Part shown: positions 21,107-32,884 of the stretch, piece after piece
How positions within the stretch are numbered: the stretch's first letter is position 1
How the letters are laid out: every line of letters begins with the position of its first letter
Assembly: GCF_019279795.1 (NCBI RefSeq)
Contig: NC_056725.1
Coordinates: 1,068,303,020-1,068,367,019, forward strand
Direction: 5' to 3'
Length of the DNA: 64,000 nucleotides
Origin: Protopterus annectens
Taxonomy: Eukaryota; Chordata; Ceratodontiformes; Protopteridae
Notes under the pieces: generated by a model
Database searches by the model: none
What the model saw: the letters and a program-made list of their open reading frames with translations, nothing else
Told to the model about the DNA's origin: nothing
Translations under genes and position numbers: made by a program

Positions 21107-23881
21107 TTATTTTGCTGTGCCTCTGTCGAGCAGTGACACTGAGGTAATTCCTGGGGTATATCTGCGATCTCCCATCCATTGGTCAAGATTTCTCTTGAAC
21201 AAGGCCAGCGAGGTGCTCTGCCTCACATGTACCGGGATTTTGTTCCACAGCATAGGGAGTCTTTGGGTGATGAATCTATCCCTCCAGCACGTCCTATTAA
21301 TAGCCGTGTCGAGGTTTAAGTCTCCCGCCCTTGTGGCTCTGATGGATCTAGATTTTTTGAGGTGAAGCATATTCATCAAATCTGGGTTTGACATGGCCTT
21401 GTATGTTAGGCAAAGGTCACCTCTGAGCAAGCGGTGGCGACTGAATAGAGCTGGAGTTCTTTCAGTCGGGCAGCATAGGACAGATTTTTGAGACCCTTTA
21501 TCCTTTTGGTGAGGAACTTTTGTGGCCTCTCCAGCTGCTGCAAGTGTCGGGTCAGATACATTCGAATGGGGCATTGTACTCAATCATTGGTCTGATGAGT
21601 GATGAGTAAAGGGAGACTATGACCTCCCTTGATCTAGATGAGAATCCCTTCATGATAAGGTGGGCAATGTAGAAGGACTTCCTAACTACTTTAGCTACAT
21701 GGGTGTCGAATGACAGACTACTATCAACCTGGGTCCCCAGGTCCCTGATAACTTCTTCTGTGCTCAGTGGATTGCCACCTATTTGGTAGCTAGGGGTAAC
21801 CTTGTTTTTCCCGAAGGGTATGACTATGCATTTTTGGCATTTAACTTTAGGCCGTGGCTCTGGCACCAGTTATCCATTTCTGTGAGACCCTTCTGAAGGA
21901 TATCTGTGTCAGATGTGTTTTCTACTATGGCCCAGTTTGCAGTCATCTGCAAACTTTGTCAGCCATAACCCTCCTGTGTTTGCTTGTACTTCGGAAAAGT
22001 AGATGCCAAACAAGAGTGGGCCCAGGACTGAGCCCTGTGGGACACCACTTGTGACAGGCTTTGAGTCTGACATGGCGCCAGCAACTCTGACCCTGTGGGT
22101 TCTGTCACTCAGCCAGTTTGCAACCCATCTTGTGATGTATGGGTTAACATTTAAGCTGATGAGTTTTTCAATGATACCCGAGTGGGGTATTGTATCGAAG
22201 GCCTTAGCCAGATCGAGGTAGGCTGTATGGACTGCCTTTCCCTCATCAATGGCTTTGGTGACTGTTTGAAAAAGTCAACCAAGTTTAAAAGGCATGATCT
22301 GCCTTTGACAAAGCCAAACTGGGTTGGATCCAAAGTCTGCAAATTCCTATGTCTTTATTTATGAGGTCCATTATGATCCTCTCCATGGCTTTGCAGATAA
22401 GGCTTGTCAAGCTAATGGGCGGTAATTTCCAGGGTCTGTGGAGGCACCGCCTTTGTGAAGTGGGACCACAGTTGCAGTGTGCCACTCCTGGGTACGTATC
22501 CAGAGGTAAGACTTTGATTAAACAGCTGTCCTAGCTGTGGGTTTAATTCCTCATTGAGTTCGTGGAGCACACAGCCGGGACACCATCGGGTCCCATGGAT
22601 GCTGTGTTTTTGCTTTGGAGAGAGCAGTTCTCACTTGGGCGCTGGAGATGTTTGGGGGCTGCACTCATTTGGTATAGATATCTCTCCTTTTGGGGAGGGG
22701 AGAAGTTTGCACTGAACCTGTCAGCCAGTATGTTGGCAATGTCTGTAGGATCAGTAATCTTCACATCATTTTGAACTAGTTCTGAGCATATCTGGGAGTT
22801 TCCTCCTAGGTTTCTAACATAGCTAAAGAAGGCCTTATGATTGTCTTTTGAGTCTTTAGCTATTTTTCTCTCGAAATTTGCTTTGGATGATTTTATGAGA
22901 GCTCTTAGTTTTTTACTTATAGTGATCAAGGGTGTCTTACCTTTTAAGGATTTTGCTCTATCTTGTAGTAGCTTCCTCCTTTTGTTGTAGAGTTTGTTTA
23001 TGGCTGGGGTCCACCAGACTGGACCCTTGCCTTTGGTACAAAGAGTCTTTGTTTTGCTTGGGATTGCCTTATCCATGCAATCCTGCAGGTGCTGGTAGAA
23101 GGCGTTTGTAAGTGATTCAGCGGCTTGAGTATTGTTTTCCGCCCGGCTCGGGGCCTGAAAGGAGACCACACTAGTCTTTAGAAGTGTGAAGTCGGCTTTT
23201 GAGAAGTTCTTTACTGTGGTCTTTTTTATTTCAGGTGGGGGTGGGATGAGGACCTCCAGCGAGATTAGTTTGTGATCTGATCTCACCAGTGAGGGGTATA
23301 CTCCGGTGTTGAACATTGTGCTCCCATGTTCGTGATGATGAGATCAAGTATGTTATCTCCTCTTGTGGGGATGGTGACTAGTTGTTCCATGGCATTTGAG
23401 TTTATGAATTCCAGGAACTTTTGGGCTAGGGTGTTTGGGCTTGAGTAGTGTTCCCAGTCTATATTAGGGTAATTGAAGTCACCTAGTATGATGGTGTTTG
23501 GTGATACATTTATCCCTCTAGTGTTTTCAGGAAGGCCATGTGAGTTTCCTGAGTTTGTGAGGGTGGCCTGTAACATGCTACAATTTGCAGAGCAGTCTTG
23601 CCTATGGTTAATTGCACCTGGATGGTCTCCGATGCATCGTGCGTTGCCACCAGTCTTGAGGTGTGGGTGTCCTTGATGAATATGGATACCCCCTCCTTTC
23701 TTGGTATTGTCCGGATTTTGGGGCGGAACGCATGATATGAGGTAAAACCTGATAGCGCTGGGGTGCTCTCAGGAGCCTTGAACCAGGTTTCTGTCACAGC
23801 ACAGACATCGATGTTCTCCATACTGAGAAGGGCCTCGAGTGCGTGCATTTTGAGATTTAGACTTCTGGCATTGAGCAGCAT
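21107..23881 (-). pseudogene. CR1 copy C ORF2: endonuclease-reverse transcriptase
   Basis: ORF2 starts at the minus-strand ATG at 23881 (MLLNARSLNLK). An APE-type endonuclease follows: [33 protein letters not shown] and RSDHKLISL, covering 23881-23230. RT follows, with MGPDGVPA, KAMERIIMDL, FGFVKGRSCLLN, IPHSG and, further down, RDLGTQVDS (about 21760). The ending lies near 21107 (LLDRGTAK). The protein is split over at least six frame segments (23881-23510, 23576-23283, 23316-22543, 22485-22151, 21866-21552, 21583-21107). It is therefore not functional. Confidence 0.88.
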
Positions 23882-23951
23882 TACCCTTAGTTTTTTCCTT
23901 TTTGTGTTCTAGGGTGGTATGTTTAGAATTTGAGCCTTGCCTAAAAAGGCA

Positions 23952-24880
23952 CTATGGGGTGGCAAGAGCCTTTGCCAATATCCGGAATCCCAGGGTGACA
24001 GGTGCAAGCCGTCCCTTGAAGCAGCGTGGCTTGTCCAGCATGTCATCCCAGGCAGACAGATACTGGATCCCCTTTGAATGACACCAGTGTTTAAGCCAAT
24101 TGTTAAAGCTGATCATCTTATCTCTGTATTGTGGCATCATTCTTGGTGAAGGTAGGATACTGCTCAAGGTCAGGGTCATACCTGCCTGGGCTACATAATC
24201 AGAGAGCTCCTCAATGTCTCTTTTCATGTAGTCCAAGGAGGTATGTCTCAGGTCGTTTACACCAGCGTGGACAATGACTGAGTCATATTTGTACCTGCTG
24301 TTGAGAGACCTGAGTGCTTGCTTTATGTGGCGGATTCTAGCGCCCGACAGGCAGCTTACTGTGACCTTCTCCTTACTCAGTCTGGTGAGCGGGACATCAG
24401 TGTGTCTGACTATGGAGTCACCAATGACTAGTGTGTCTGGCATTGTGTTTGGCCTTAAGGGCTGTGACTGTTTGACACTCTGACTGTGAGGTCTATGTGT
24501 TGCGGGTGTTGTGTTCTGAGGTGGTGGTTGTTTGGGTGTCTGCTTTGGTGGCCTCTGCTGTTTTGGTAGATTTTTGATCAGAGCCTCCGAGTATGTCTTT
24601 GTGTGTTTATGTGTATGATTTGAGGTTGTAATGGTACTATGTGAGACTGGGTCTATAGTGTGTGTGTGGTAACCTTCTCCTCCTGACTGGTCTTACCAGT
24701 CCTATGTTGAGAGAGCTCAGCCTCCAGTTTGGCCGTATAGTTGCATCTCTCGCATGTATTTGTGTTTTGTGGGAGGAGGAAAGGGTTGTCTGTGTACATG
24801 AGGCAATTGAAACATTGCCTCAATATTCCCAGGTTCACCAGCTGAGCAGGAGAGGACACTAGCAACTGATCCCTCGACAT
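23952..24880 (-). pseudogene. CR1 copy C ORF1: SGNH/GDSL-type esterase
   Basis: The minus-strand ATG at 24880 opens a short N-terminal frame with a CxxC (CERCNY) and a helix-forming AKLEAELS segment. After a broken linker, the frame from 24443 gives the SGNH hydrolase core: DTLVIGDSIVRHTDV (block I with the nucleophile Ser) and VIVHAGVNDLRHTS (block III). At the place of block V the frame reads CFKGRLAP, where the intact copy has the Asp/His pair (RDGLHLS), so the catalytic end is destroyed. The homologous ORF1 at 49334 is intact. Confidence 0.87.
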
Positions 24881-25259
24881 GCTAGAAGGGTAGACGAAAA
24901 ACTTTAAAAAAAGATTCCGGGGGACGTGGGTGACCGAGAAATGGGGGGTTGCCTTTTTGGGGTACTATCTATGACAAGAGTGCCGTATCAAGGTAATAAG
25001 TACTGTAGGAGCAAGTGCTAGGTTTAATAGATAGAGAATAGTCTACTTGGAGTCAAGTAGAGTTGATCTTTTAGTTATAGGATACGCTGATTTGATCAGT
25101 AGTATAGTTCGAGGAAGGTAGTTTTAAGGGAAAATTTGAAGAGTGGACTTTAGGTAGCCCGAATAGTTTAAACCTGCTTAACCGGCACTGCCCTAGTGTG
25201 CAACAGTGGCAGCTCCGCGCTAAATCGCTCTAAATCGCGCTAACTGAGAAAGCTATTTT

Positions 25260-26260
25260 AAAAAGACATGTAAAGCATAAATATTAATGAAAGCATATCT
25301 GTAAATGTCCTAGTTTGTGTACTCAAGAAGAAAAAGTAGAATATTTATGGTAGTCTGAATTGAGTCTGAGGGACTAAGATGACAGCTTATGGGCATTTGG
25401 GGTCCCATGAATTTAGTTTTGGGGGATGTTTGGTCTCCGTTGTTCTTATCTTTTGATTTGTGTGGAGAAAGGTTTCACATGACAATGGTCAATAATTTGT
25501 TAGGTATAATTATGTGGTTGCCCTGACAATTTTTCTATGCTTACATATAATATGCATTTAGAGTGACAGGGCATGGTGAAAGACTTCATTATAAAGTCCT
25601 ATAATGAGTATCATCCATGACTGCTAGTGGGATTTTGATTCAAGCAATGTTATGTAAAAAATGGGGTTGTATGTGATGTTGTCTGGTGTTTCTAGTGGCA
25701 CTACTTTGCTCAGGAGCAATTTTCTATACTTGGGAGAATTACTGAAAGGGTTGTACAGTACCTCTACTCTTTTTTACTAAGTAAGTGCATGGTATATTTT
25801 ATATCTCTCTGATATATTACTAACTCAGGCAGTTGGGAATATCATTTAACACATCATCCAAATATGGATAATGTCTAAAATCTGTCCTTTTCACTATCTA
25901 TAATTTATTTTGGGACTAGATGCATATTACAAAGATAATTATTAGTTTGTCACCATGAAGGAGGTGAAACAATATATAAGTGAAAAGACTCACTATGCCA
26001 ATTACTGACAGCTGTGTATAAAAGTATTGGGGTCTTGGATTTCCAGTGTGCATAGAGCTACTTGTGAAGAAAATGAAGGCACTCCCATCTGTGTTTGCAT
26101 GCCTAGCATGAAAATTGTGTATATTCTCAGTTTAATTTGTGTTCTGTAACAGCATTCCTAATTATGAAAATGTAAATAAGTTTTTAACATGTTGAGCATT
26201 TCCCTTTTAGTACAAAATGTTTAAAGAATGTGTCAGTGTTTTGATACATTTCTAATTGCA
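25260..26260. other. No recognisable feature
   Basis: AT-rich sequence directly beyond the CR1 5' end. I see no coding similarity, termini or RNA gene. Confidence 0.5.
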
Positions 26261-26264
26261 CATT

Positions 26265-26957
26265 TTTGTGAGGGAGATTGTAGAGTACAAACTGTCTGTG
26301 GATAATCAGCTGATCAGCAGGTAATGGCATTAGAATGTTCCTGGTTGCTAGATGATTGAAGAGATGATTGACAGGAAAAAGAACATTTTCAAACAGCTTT
26401 TATTTTTAAAATAAGACAGTTGAGACTGTAAACCTGGACTATAAAAGACATTGCTGCAGTCAGTTAGTAAAGAGTTACAGTTAGTTAAGAGTTGCAGTCA
26501 GCTACAATGCTGTGCAGTGGATACCCAAGAAAAAGAACTCGACAAAAACTGTAAGCCTGCCTTTGCCTTGTTGTTATGTTTTAGATTAGATCATGGACAG
26601 TATTCTCTAGTTAGATTTGGAAAGTTTAGTTATTTAGATAGAATTTTTCCAAGATGATGGACTTCTATCCTGCAGTTTAATGTTATATTTCTGGTGACTG
26701 AATGCTGGTGTTTATTGAAAATTATTGATTTACATTCTTGTAATTATTTTACTTATTATTAAATGTTTTTCATTACTTTACATTGTGGCAGGACAATCAT
26801 TGTGTTCTTTAGAGATTAGAGAGTGTTTAAACCTGGTTGATACTCCCCAGGCCACATTGAATGCCTGGCTGCTTCTTGTCATAGCTTTCATTTATTTTGA
26901 TATTTAATTTTTAATAATTTATCACCCTTAGAAGAGCTTGTAGACCTGTCTGACTCT
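26265..26957 (+). repeat. Candidate solo LTR or 5' LTR (weak)
   Basis: This segment begins tgtgagggagattgtagag. It has a TATA-like ctataaaag at about 26439 and a polyadenylation-like attaaa at about 26758. It is followed by tggtggcagtg at about 26957, which resembles the primer-binding zone of some Gypsy elements. No second LTR, internal genes or flanking duplication were found, so the assignment rests on layout alone. Confidence 0.25.
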
Positions 26958-28084
26958 GGTGGCAGTGTTACCATTTGTATTGGGGAGGGGACACAGCTGG
27001 AAATCTATGTCAGGCTTCCCATATGTGTTTGAGCATGTCAGATTTAGATTTATTTTGAGTGTGAGTGAGAGGCCTTAAACTGGAACACATTGCTCTGAAG
27101 TGTTTGATAAGGGATTATATATGGGGTGGACAGAGGTATATAGTCCAGTCCCAGTAAATAGACCATATTCCTGTTGTGCTCTTAAGGGAAATTGTGGAAT
27201 TTTACTCTTGTGTGCTCTGTGATGGCCCTACACTGGAGTCAGTGGTGAGGATTGATGCTCCTTAATTACTGACCTGGTGGGATATTAACCGAACATCACA
27301 TTTTTGATTATAAAATCATGAGAATGGAGAATGTTCAGACAGAAAAATAAGGTTGATGACTAACTTTTCATGAAGTCCTGCTGTGTTATCAGATGCAGAG
27401 ATGCCTGTGAGTTGTTGTCTTTTGTGAGTAACTAAGTATACACTGAATTCTATATACCAATGACAAAAGCATTGTACATGCCTCATGGAATATATTGAGA
27501 ATGTCACCATGAAGCATTTAGACTACATTCCAAGATACCATGCAGTATATCAAAAGACACATTCTGGAACCCCACCCCCAGTATTGCCATAGATAGTACA
27601 GACATAAGCACCACAGCACTTAATGACAAAGTGAGTAGTATAAATCAGCTGCATGTGCTCTTTTCCATTAATTAAGATGTGGTTGGTTTACAGTCAGGTC
27701 CCATTTATCCTTACCAGTTGTACCTAGTATTCTGGAAGTGCACACTATACAAACAATTAGTGTTTACTCCATCTGTATCAGTCACTTTCTTAGGACAATT
27801 TAACCTTAGATATACCTTTGACTCTGGATCGCCAGCTTTATTTCTAGACTCACCTTTGTAGTTCTCAGTGTTAGTTCCCTAAGTTGGTTATCTCATTAAC
27901 TCTTAAACAGGGAAATTAAAGTCTGCTTTGGCACTTTTATCTTCAACTCAGAAAATCTGCTTTCAAAAATGCCTCAGTATTCTGTTCTGGGGCTCCTACT
28001 GCTTTTATTATTTGACCATACACTTTGTTTAAAAATTCTCAAAATGTAATTTCTTTATGCTGACAATTTTTTGTCACAAAAAAG
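26958..28084. other. No recognisable feature
   Basis: No element, RNA or credible coding sequence found between the candidate LTR and the CR1 fragment. Confidence 0.45.
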
Positions 28085-28088
28085 TGAT

Positions 28089-28450
28089 AGGTTCATAGGT
28101 GTATACTAGGCTATCATCCACTGGGACTTTTTTTAAGCCTAGCCATGTATCCTAAATGTCTGACAAGTTTTGGTGTCCTTGATAAGTATAAGCAGGAGCT
28201 GAGCAGATGAAACATTTTCAATCAGCGGTCTGGGAGATGACTCATTTACAGGGTGCCTGAGTCCATTAGAGACATAGGTACCAAACCAGGGATGAATTTC
28301 TGGTTCCCATTCCAATTGTCCAAGTTACACTTGAATTGGTTTCAGGAGGAACTCTGTTTCACATCGGTGTGGAGCCTGTCCCACATAAGGGGTGCTGTCT
28401 CTGATACATACCAGTCACTCTCGAGGTCCTATTAATATCACCAGACAAGG
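28089..28450 (-). mobile_element. 5'-truncated CR1 fragment
   Basis: It carries the family 3' end on the minus strand (plus-strand gataggttcataggtgtata, then ctaggctat and aagcctagcc), followed by about 300 bases matching the ORF2 C-terminus of the other copies (ccattccaattgtccaagt, gtcctattaatatc). It is a typical LINE copy truncated during insertion. Confidence 0.82.
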
Positions 28451-28883
28451 TTTAATGATTTGCTACAGGTCTAAACAAAGTTAAAAGTTGATTTTAATAA
28501 ACTCAGCTACCTAGTTTTCCACTAAAAAGATGGCTGCTAACTTCACCAAAAACTAACTCCACCAAAACTAACACAATTCTCCTTGGTGTTGTTCAGAGGA
28601 TGTCTTCTGCTCCACCTCTCAAAACTGTTCACTCCTCTAAAATGCCTGTTGTTTATTTTAATTAATCCAAATACCTAAATACATGAGAGACACTCCTAAC
28701 TCATACATCAAGTTTCACCATCATGTTTAACTAAAAGTTAAAATGTTCTGTCTCATCTAGACCTTTCTTATTAATGTTTACAGACTGCCGCTAAGTCATC
28801 ACTCATGGTATACTTATTTTCTGGCTCAAGTATGTCTTTCTCCTGACTGATTTTTGCCTTTAGAAGTGTTGAAAACACCATTT

Positions 28884-29120
28884 CCAGGATTCATTAAGCC
28901 CTGCACGATGTGCAGGAATAGTGCAGGAAGTGCTGCATGCAATATATCCGCCGAGTGATTCAGTATAGAGCTCCCAGGATGTGCATGAGCGCTCCTACAC
29001 TATTCTTGCATGAACACCACTTCTGTATGCTAATTACCTCATTTGCTGGTGAAAAAATGCAAATGACGTAAATTAGTGATTCAGAAAGCAGGCAGGTGTT
29101 CGTGCAAGAATAGTGTAACC
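28884..29120 (+). mobile_element. Possible Harbinger-like element end
   Basis: The segment at 28884-28924 (ccaggattcattaagccctg, then tgcaggaatagtgc) resembles the reverse complement of 60726-60761, next to a second Harbinger-type gene. Just inside it is a 23-base inverted repeat with one mismatch (tacactattcttgcatgaac near 29001 against its inverse near 29096-29118). Together they look like the terminal and subterminal palindromes of a DNA transposon. The transposase piece at 30774 on the same strand would fit as its gene. The 3-base target duplication could not be verified. Confidence 0.4.
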
Positions 29121-29501
29121 TGCAAAAATGTATTCAGTTACTTGCTGAGTACATTTCTGCAAATAAGAAAATGGAGGCATGACAGCTTCAAATAAAGAAA
29201 GACGAGATCCACACTGTCCTTATATTAAGCACTTTCATTTTTTAATAAAAACTTCTTCAGAATACACTTACATAGTTAATCAAACCCTTTTTATATGCAC
29301 ACACCTTCTCAATTAATGACATCACAATAAGCCACATCAATTAAATTAAATCAACCCCATTAAAGCACCTAAAAAAAATAATAATAATTGTGATATTATT
29401 AATTTCAATTTGATAAATAAGTATCATTACTTAATACATTAATATATATATAAATATCATTACAAGCCACATGTTAGTTCATAGATTTATGTTGTTGTTG
29501 T

Positions 29502-30368
29502 TTATAAATAACCCTGATATTTTAATCTAAGGGTAGAGCTAATAGATGTATTAGTGTTCACACCTGGAAATAGTGCTGCATTAGTTCTTAATTGCCATCT
29601 ATGTTCCCTGTTTTCCAAAAAATCATTCAGGGGACCACCTCTATCTCCTAATGTGACTTGTTCCAAAACTGAAAATCTAAAATTATGTCCTTCATTGTTA
29701 ATGATGCGCACCGCCAAAACATTTTTTGTGTCCTGTTTTTTGATATCGTAAAAATGTTGGTACATTCTGCTCCTAAGAGCATTAATAGTCTTACCGATAT
29801 AAAAACAAGGACACTGGGTGCACTTCCCTATATACACAACAGCCTTACTGCTGCAAGTAAATTTCTTCTTGTATTTATATTTCCCATAATTTGGGATGTA
29901 AATCTCCGTTCCTTCTAAAATATGTTTGCATTGCAAACAAAATCCACATTTAAACATCCCCTTGACTCCAAGATGGGTTTCTTGTACTCTTTCCAACATG
30001 TTTTTTATAGTGGTGTCCTTTTTGTATATAATATTGGGTTCTGTTCCCACTATGTCCAAAAATTCTTTATTAGTGTTAAATAAATTCCAATTCTGTTGGA
30101 TGATGTTACTAATACTTTTGAACTGCAAATTATATTTAAAAATGCCAGCTCTACGGAACGCCTTATTTTCCGGTCTTTGGAAACCTTGTATACCTTCAGA
30201 CGGGCTATCTGGACCCTTACCTAATAAGGGAAAAAATATTCCTTGTTCCCTTTTGGTAACCACCTCCTTTAATATATTTTCTACAAAATCTTTAGGGTAA
30301 CCTCTATTAACCAACATACCTTTAAGAGTTTGTATTTGACCTAAAAACTCATGAAAGTCTGAAACCAT
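29502..30368 (-). CDS. PLE3 RT thumb and GIY-YIG endonuclease
   Basis: An open frame of 288 codons. Residues 1-130 are the thumb/linker (DFHEFLGQIQTLKGMLVNRG, then FKYNLQFKSISNIIQQNWNL). A Cys knuckle CGFCLQCKH follows at about 140-150. The GIY-YIG nuclease is at about 180-250: AVVYIGKCTQC, CFYIGKTINALRSRMYQH, then AVRIINNEGHNF and a Glu-rich C-terminal helix (LENREHRWQLRTN). The GIY half reads VVY, a common variant; the YIG half and Arg are intact. The start ATG at 30368 is internal to the RT-nuclease protein, since the preceding frame (30398-30590) carries the RT end. This is the best-preserved nuclease after PLE1. Confidence 0.88.
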   Translation of the reverse strand: MVSDFHEFLGQIQTLKGMLVNRGYPKDFVENILKEVVTKREQGIFFPLLGKGPDSPSEGIQGFQRPENKAFRRAGIFKYNLQFKSISNIIQQNWNLFNTNKEFLDIVGTEPNIIYKKDTTIKNMLERVQETHLGVKGMFKCGFCLQCKHILEGTEIYIPNYGKYKYKKKFTCSSKAVVYIGKCTQCPCFYIGKTINALRSRMYQHFYDIKKQDTKNVLAVRIINNEGHNFRFSVLEQVTLGDRGGPLNDFLENREHRWQLRTNAALFPGVNTNTSISSTLRLKYQGYL

Positions 30369-30397
30369 TCTTGCTAGTCTGACCCCTTGTCCTTTTA

Positions 30398-30590
30398 TTA
30401 GTGACTTTTTCTGATGGATGGGGTGAAAACTAGTAAAATGTAAAAGTGTATTGGAATAGGTAGGTTTCCTAAAAATAGTAGTTTAAAACAACTTTCCATT
30501 CTGTTTTTACTTATAGTGATATCTAAATAGTCAATTTTTTCATGCAAAATGGTATGAGAAAATTCCAAGAATCCTGTACTTGCACCAATG
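30398..30590 (-). pseudogene. PLE3 RT C-terminal piece
   Basis: The minus-strand frame reads FLEFSHTILHEKIDYLDITI, the conserved strand downstream of RT motif C, followed by a frame change within the FRKP-type segment (about 30480-30430). The nuclease frame continues 3'. All RT catalytic motifs lie upstream of the truncation and are absent. Confidence 0.78.
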
Positions 30591-30591
30591 G

Positions 30592-30772
30592 CATTTTTAA
30601 ATATAATTTGCAGTTCAAAAGTATTAGTAACATCATCCAACAGAATTGGAATTTATTTAACACTAATAAAGAATTGTTGTACATGGGAACAGAACCCAAT
30701 ATTATATACAAAAAGGACACCACTATAAAAAACATGTTGGAAAGAGTACAAGAAACCCATCTTGAGGCACAT
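30592..30772 (+). mobile_element. Inverted PLE3 scrap
   Basis: About 180 bases of plus-strand sequence encode FKYNLQFKSISNIIQQNWNL and the following linker through ERVQETHL. They are nearly identical to the reverse complement of about 29975-30155. The only visible differences are a few bases near 30680. It is joined head-to-head to the truncated 5' end of PLE3. Confidence 0.9.
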
Positions 30773-30773
30773 G

Positions 30774-31112
30774 CATAAACCAGGATCATTATAAAGCATG
30801 TGTTTGGAATGCTCAAGTCATGGTTCCGCTGCCTTGACATATCCAGTGGAGCCTTGCAGTACTCTCCAGCCACATGTGCACACATGTTCATAGTATGTGC
30901 CATGCTACACAATATGATACTGTGGAAACAGCTGCAGCAAGAACAAAACAGGGAAGGGCCACACAGCCCCCCACCATTGCCAAGGTCTCCACAGGCACAG
31001 AGGGACTCAGAGGAGGAACATCCTGAGCCTGCCCCTGTAGGCAGATGGAGGCGTGCCCAGTATTCCCTGGCCTTGGCAAAGACGCAATGTGTAGCACATA
31101 CACTGACACTGT
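30774..31112 (+). pseudogene. PIF/Harbinger transposase C-terminal fragment
   Basis: The frame continues from RIIIKHVFGMLKSWFRCLD through GALQYSPATCAHMFIVCAML to HNMILWKQLQQEQ. It ends with an acidic, Pro/Glu-rich tail and the stop TAG at 31112. The FGMLKSRFRCLD and CAMLHN phrases are characteristic of the final DDE-region helix of PIF/Harbinger nucleases (the HARBI1 family). The upstream catalytic parts are missing: PLE3 ends exactly where the fragment begins, at about 30773. A Myb-like gene in antisense lies to the right, the usual partner of this superfamily. Confidence 0.8.
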
Positions 31113-31114
31113 AG

Positions 31115-32064
31115 GACACAAGGGACTGATCTCTCTCTCTCTCTCTGACTCACACACACAGTAAAATGAATGCCAAACAACACACCACCTATACCCCTAC
31201 CATGTATAGGCAGTGTACTGTGTGCATCTGACATAGTCAGCCCTCAAGCACCATCCTCACAACAGCCTCAGGCACAGAGTAAGTCAGTCTCCTTAACAAA
31301 ATTAATGAATGGAGTGGAATGTTGTGATAGCATATCTATGGTATTGATTCAAGCATACAAGGGAATGGGGTGGCTTACTGGGATAGCAGCAGACAACTGA
31401 CAGCTCTGCGGGACAGCAGGAAGTTTATTCTCAGTACTGGCCTACCCACACCATGCAATACCACCCTATTTGACAAATAGCACTGCAGTATATGTGGTGA
31501 GTCAAATAACTGGGGGGGTCATAGGTCATATGCATGGATGTCAAAGTGGGGGTCCCATACCCAACCCCAGCCTCACCCAGCAGAACAGCTGTAGAAAACC
31601 GTACAGAAATGCCTGGCAAAGGCCCCATTTAGCAACATCCATGAAATCCCCACCCACAGACTTTTACACAGGGATATCACAGCAGGTCTGGCAGTAGCAG
31701 TATGGCTTTGAAGGTAAGAAGTCTGAAAGTGCAAATCTCTATGCCAGAACAATCTCACCTGTGGTCAATACTGTTATGCTTGTAGTCAGAAAGATAGGGC
31801 ACACCACTATGCTAAATGGGACCAAAATGTTAAGGAAATATCAGCACAGTCTTTTCAAATGTGTATTGTGTACAGATGTGTCACCCCCCCCAAAGTCCCA
31901 TAGAAATGCAGTAACATGTCCCTACCCTTTCAGCAGCACCCAGCCATCAACTAGAGTGATGGATCAACACAAACAGAAAGCAATTATCAGTAACACCCAC
32001 TATCAACTTACTGGTGCCATCCCAGGGTTGTCCATGGCTGGCAGCCTGTGAACATATCAGAATG
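31115..32064. other. No recognisable feature
   Basis: A (CT)n stretch near 31129-31147 and short frames only. This may be internal Harbinger sequence between the transposase and Myb-like genes. Confidence 0.4.
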
Positions 32065-32072
32065 CACTGCCT

Positions 32073-32401
32073 GGGTCTATTTTATTTACGCATAAGCATA
32101 AAACCGTGAATACATATGGATCGAATTATATGCATTGAAAGTGCAAGCCATCGATAACTGTAAATGGAAATTTCTGTAGGTGGAGATTTCCATTTACTTC
32201 AATGCTGTGCAATGTTGTGTTGGTATATTTAAGTAGAGGGGGGTGTGGGGGGTGCAGGGGGGGCTTGCCCCCCTGCCTACATCTTTTTTTTCTGTGTATT
32301 TTTTTTTCTTTATTAACTTTCGAACATTTAAGAGTTCGATGCATATGTGTCGATCTTTATGCATTCGAACATTTGAACATTCAAGTTAGTAAAGTAGACC
32401 C
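32073..32401. mobile_element. MITE, GGGTCTA family (copy 2)
   Basis: A 329-base unit begins gggtctattttatt and ends agtaaagtagaccc, the inverted form. A perfect 8-base target duplication, cactgcct, lies at 32065-32072 and 32402-32409. Inside are a 12-bp perfect hairpin stem (32160-32171 with 32186-32197) and a GC-rich palindrome after ggtatatttaagtag that resembles the one in the 42289 copy. There is no coding capacity. Confidence 0.85.
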
Positions 32402-32884
32402 CACTGCCTTGCTATAGATGGCCTGCATCTGTCACACCTGGTCTGCAGGCCTCTGGCAAATTCCCATTCCTCACCCACAGTGGCCTGTTAGGGAGTGTCA
32501 TGCGGTCCATAATGCCAACATAACACAGTATAAAAAAGGCAAAGAAAGGCCATGCTGCTAACTACTAGGAGAAAATTTGCCAGTGTCAGAGAGCCAGAAA
32601 TCTGGCCAAAGTCATGAATAATGGGGTGAAAAAGGTCCAAGGAGTAGGACACCTTTGAAATACTGCTCCAATAATGTACTAAATTTGAAGGAATGATTGT
32701 AGTAGCATGGAATGTCTGATGGGTATGAAGTCAGAAACTGCAATGTCAAATGTCAGTAATATCTGACTTCAACCCTGAGTGACATTCAAAACACTTTTTC
32801 TTGAAGAACCACACTAGTTTGTGTAACCAACAAGATATATGAGCCATGAATGTGGACATTCATTGATACTCTGTACAGTCGACA

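Larger units (their letters stand above)
20995..25230 (-). mobile_element. CR1 LINE, nearly full-length dead copy (copy C)
   Basis: A minus-strand CR1 with a 5' untranslated region (about 24900-25230), ORF1, ORF2 and a 3' end. The 3' end (about 21000-21060) has three units of an octamer reading AACCTATG on the minus strand. CR1 elements characteristically end in short octamer repeats. The C-terminal RT phrases (RDLGTQVDSSLSFD, RGDLCLTYKAMS, RDRFITQRLPMLWN) place it in the CR1 clade. Compared with the copy at 48.8-53.3 kb it carries many substitutions and several indels. Confidence 0.92.
29190..30590 (-). mobile_element. PLE3: 5'-truncated Penelope-like element
   Basis: On the minus strand it runs from the last part of RT (about 30590) through thumb, Cys knuckle and GIY-YIG nuclease to a 3' untranslated end containing ctgaagaagtttttatt and ending near 29190. 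It is a different lineage from PLE1 and PLE2, because the nuclease proteins are only distantly alike. It is followed head-to-head at 30592 by an inverted scrap of itself. It seems to have landed in the Harbinger transposase region. Confidence 0.88.

Noticed and set aside
26265-28084. Complete Gypsy-type retrotransposon
   Set aside because: Beyond an LTR-like layout I found no gag/pol similarity and no second LTR.
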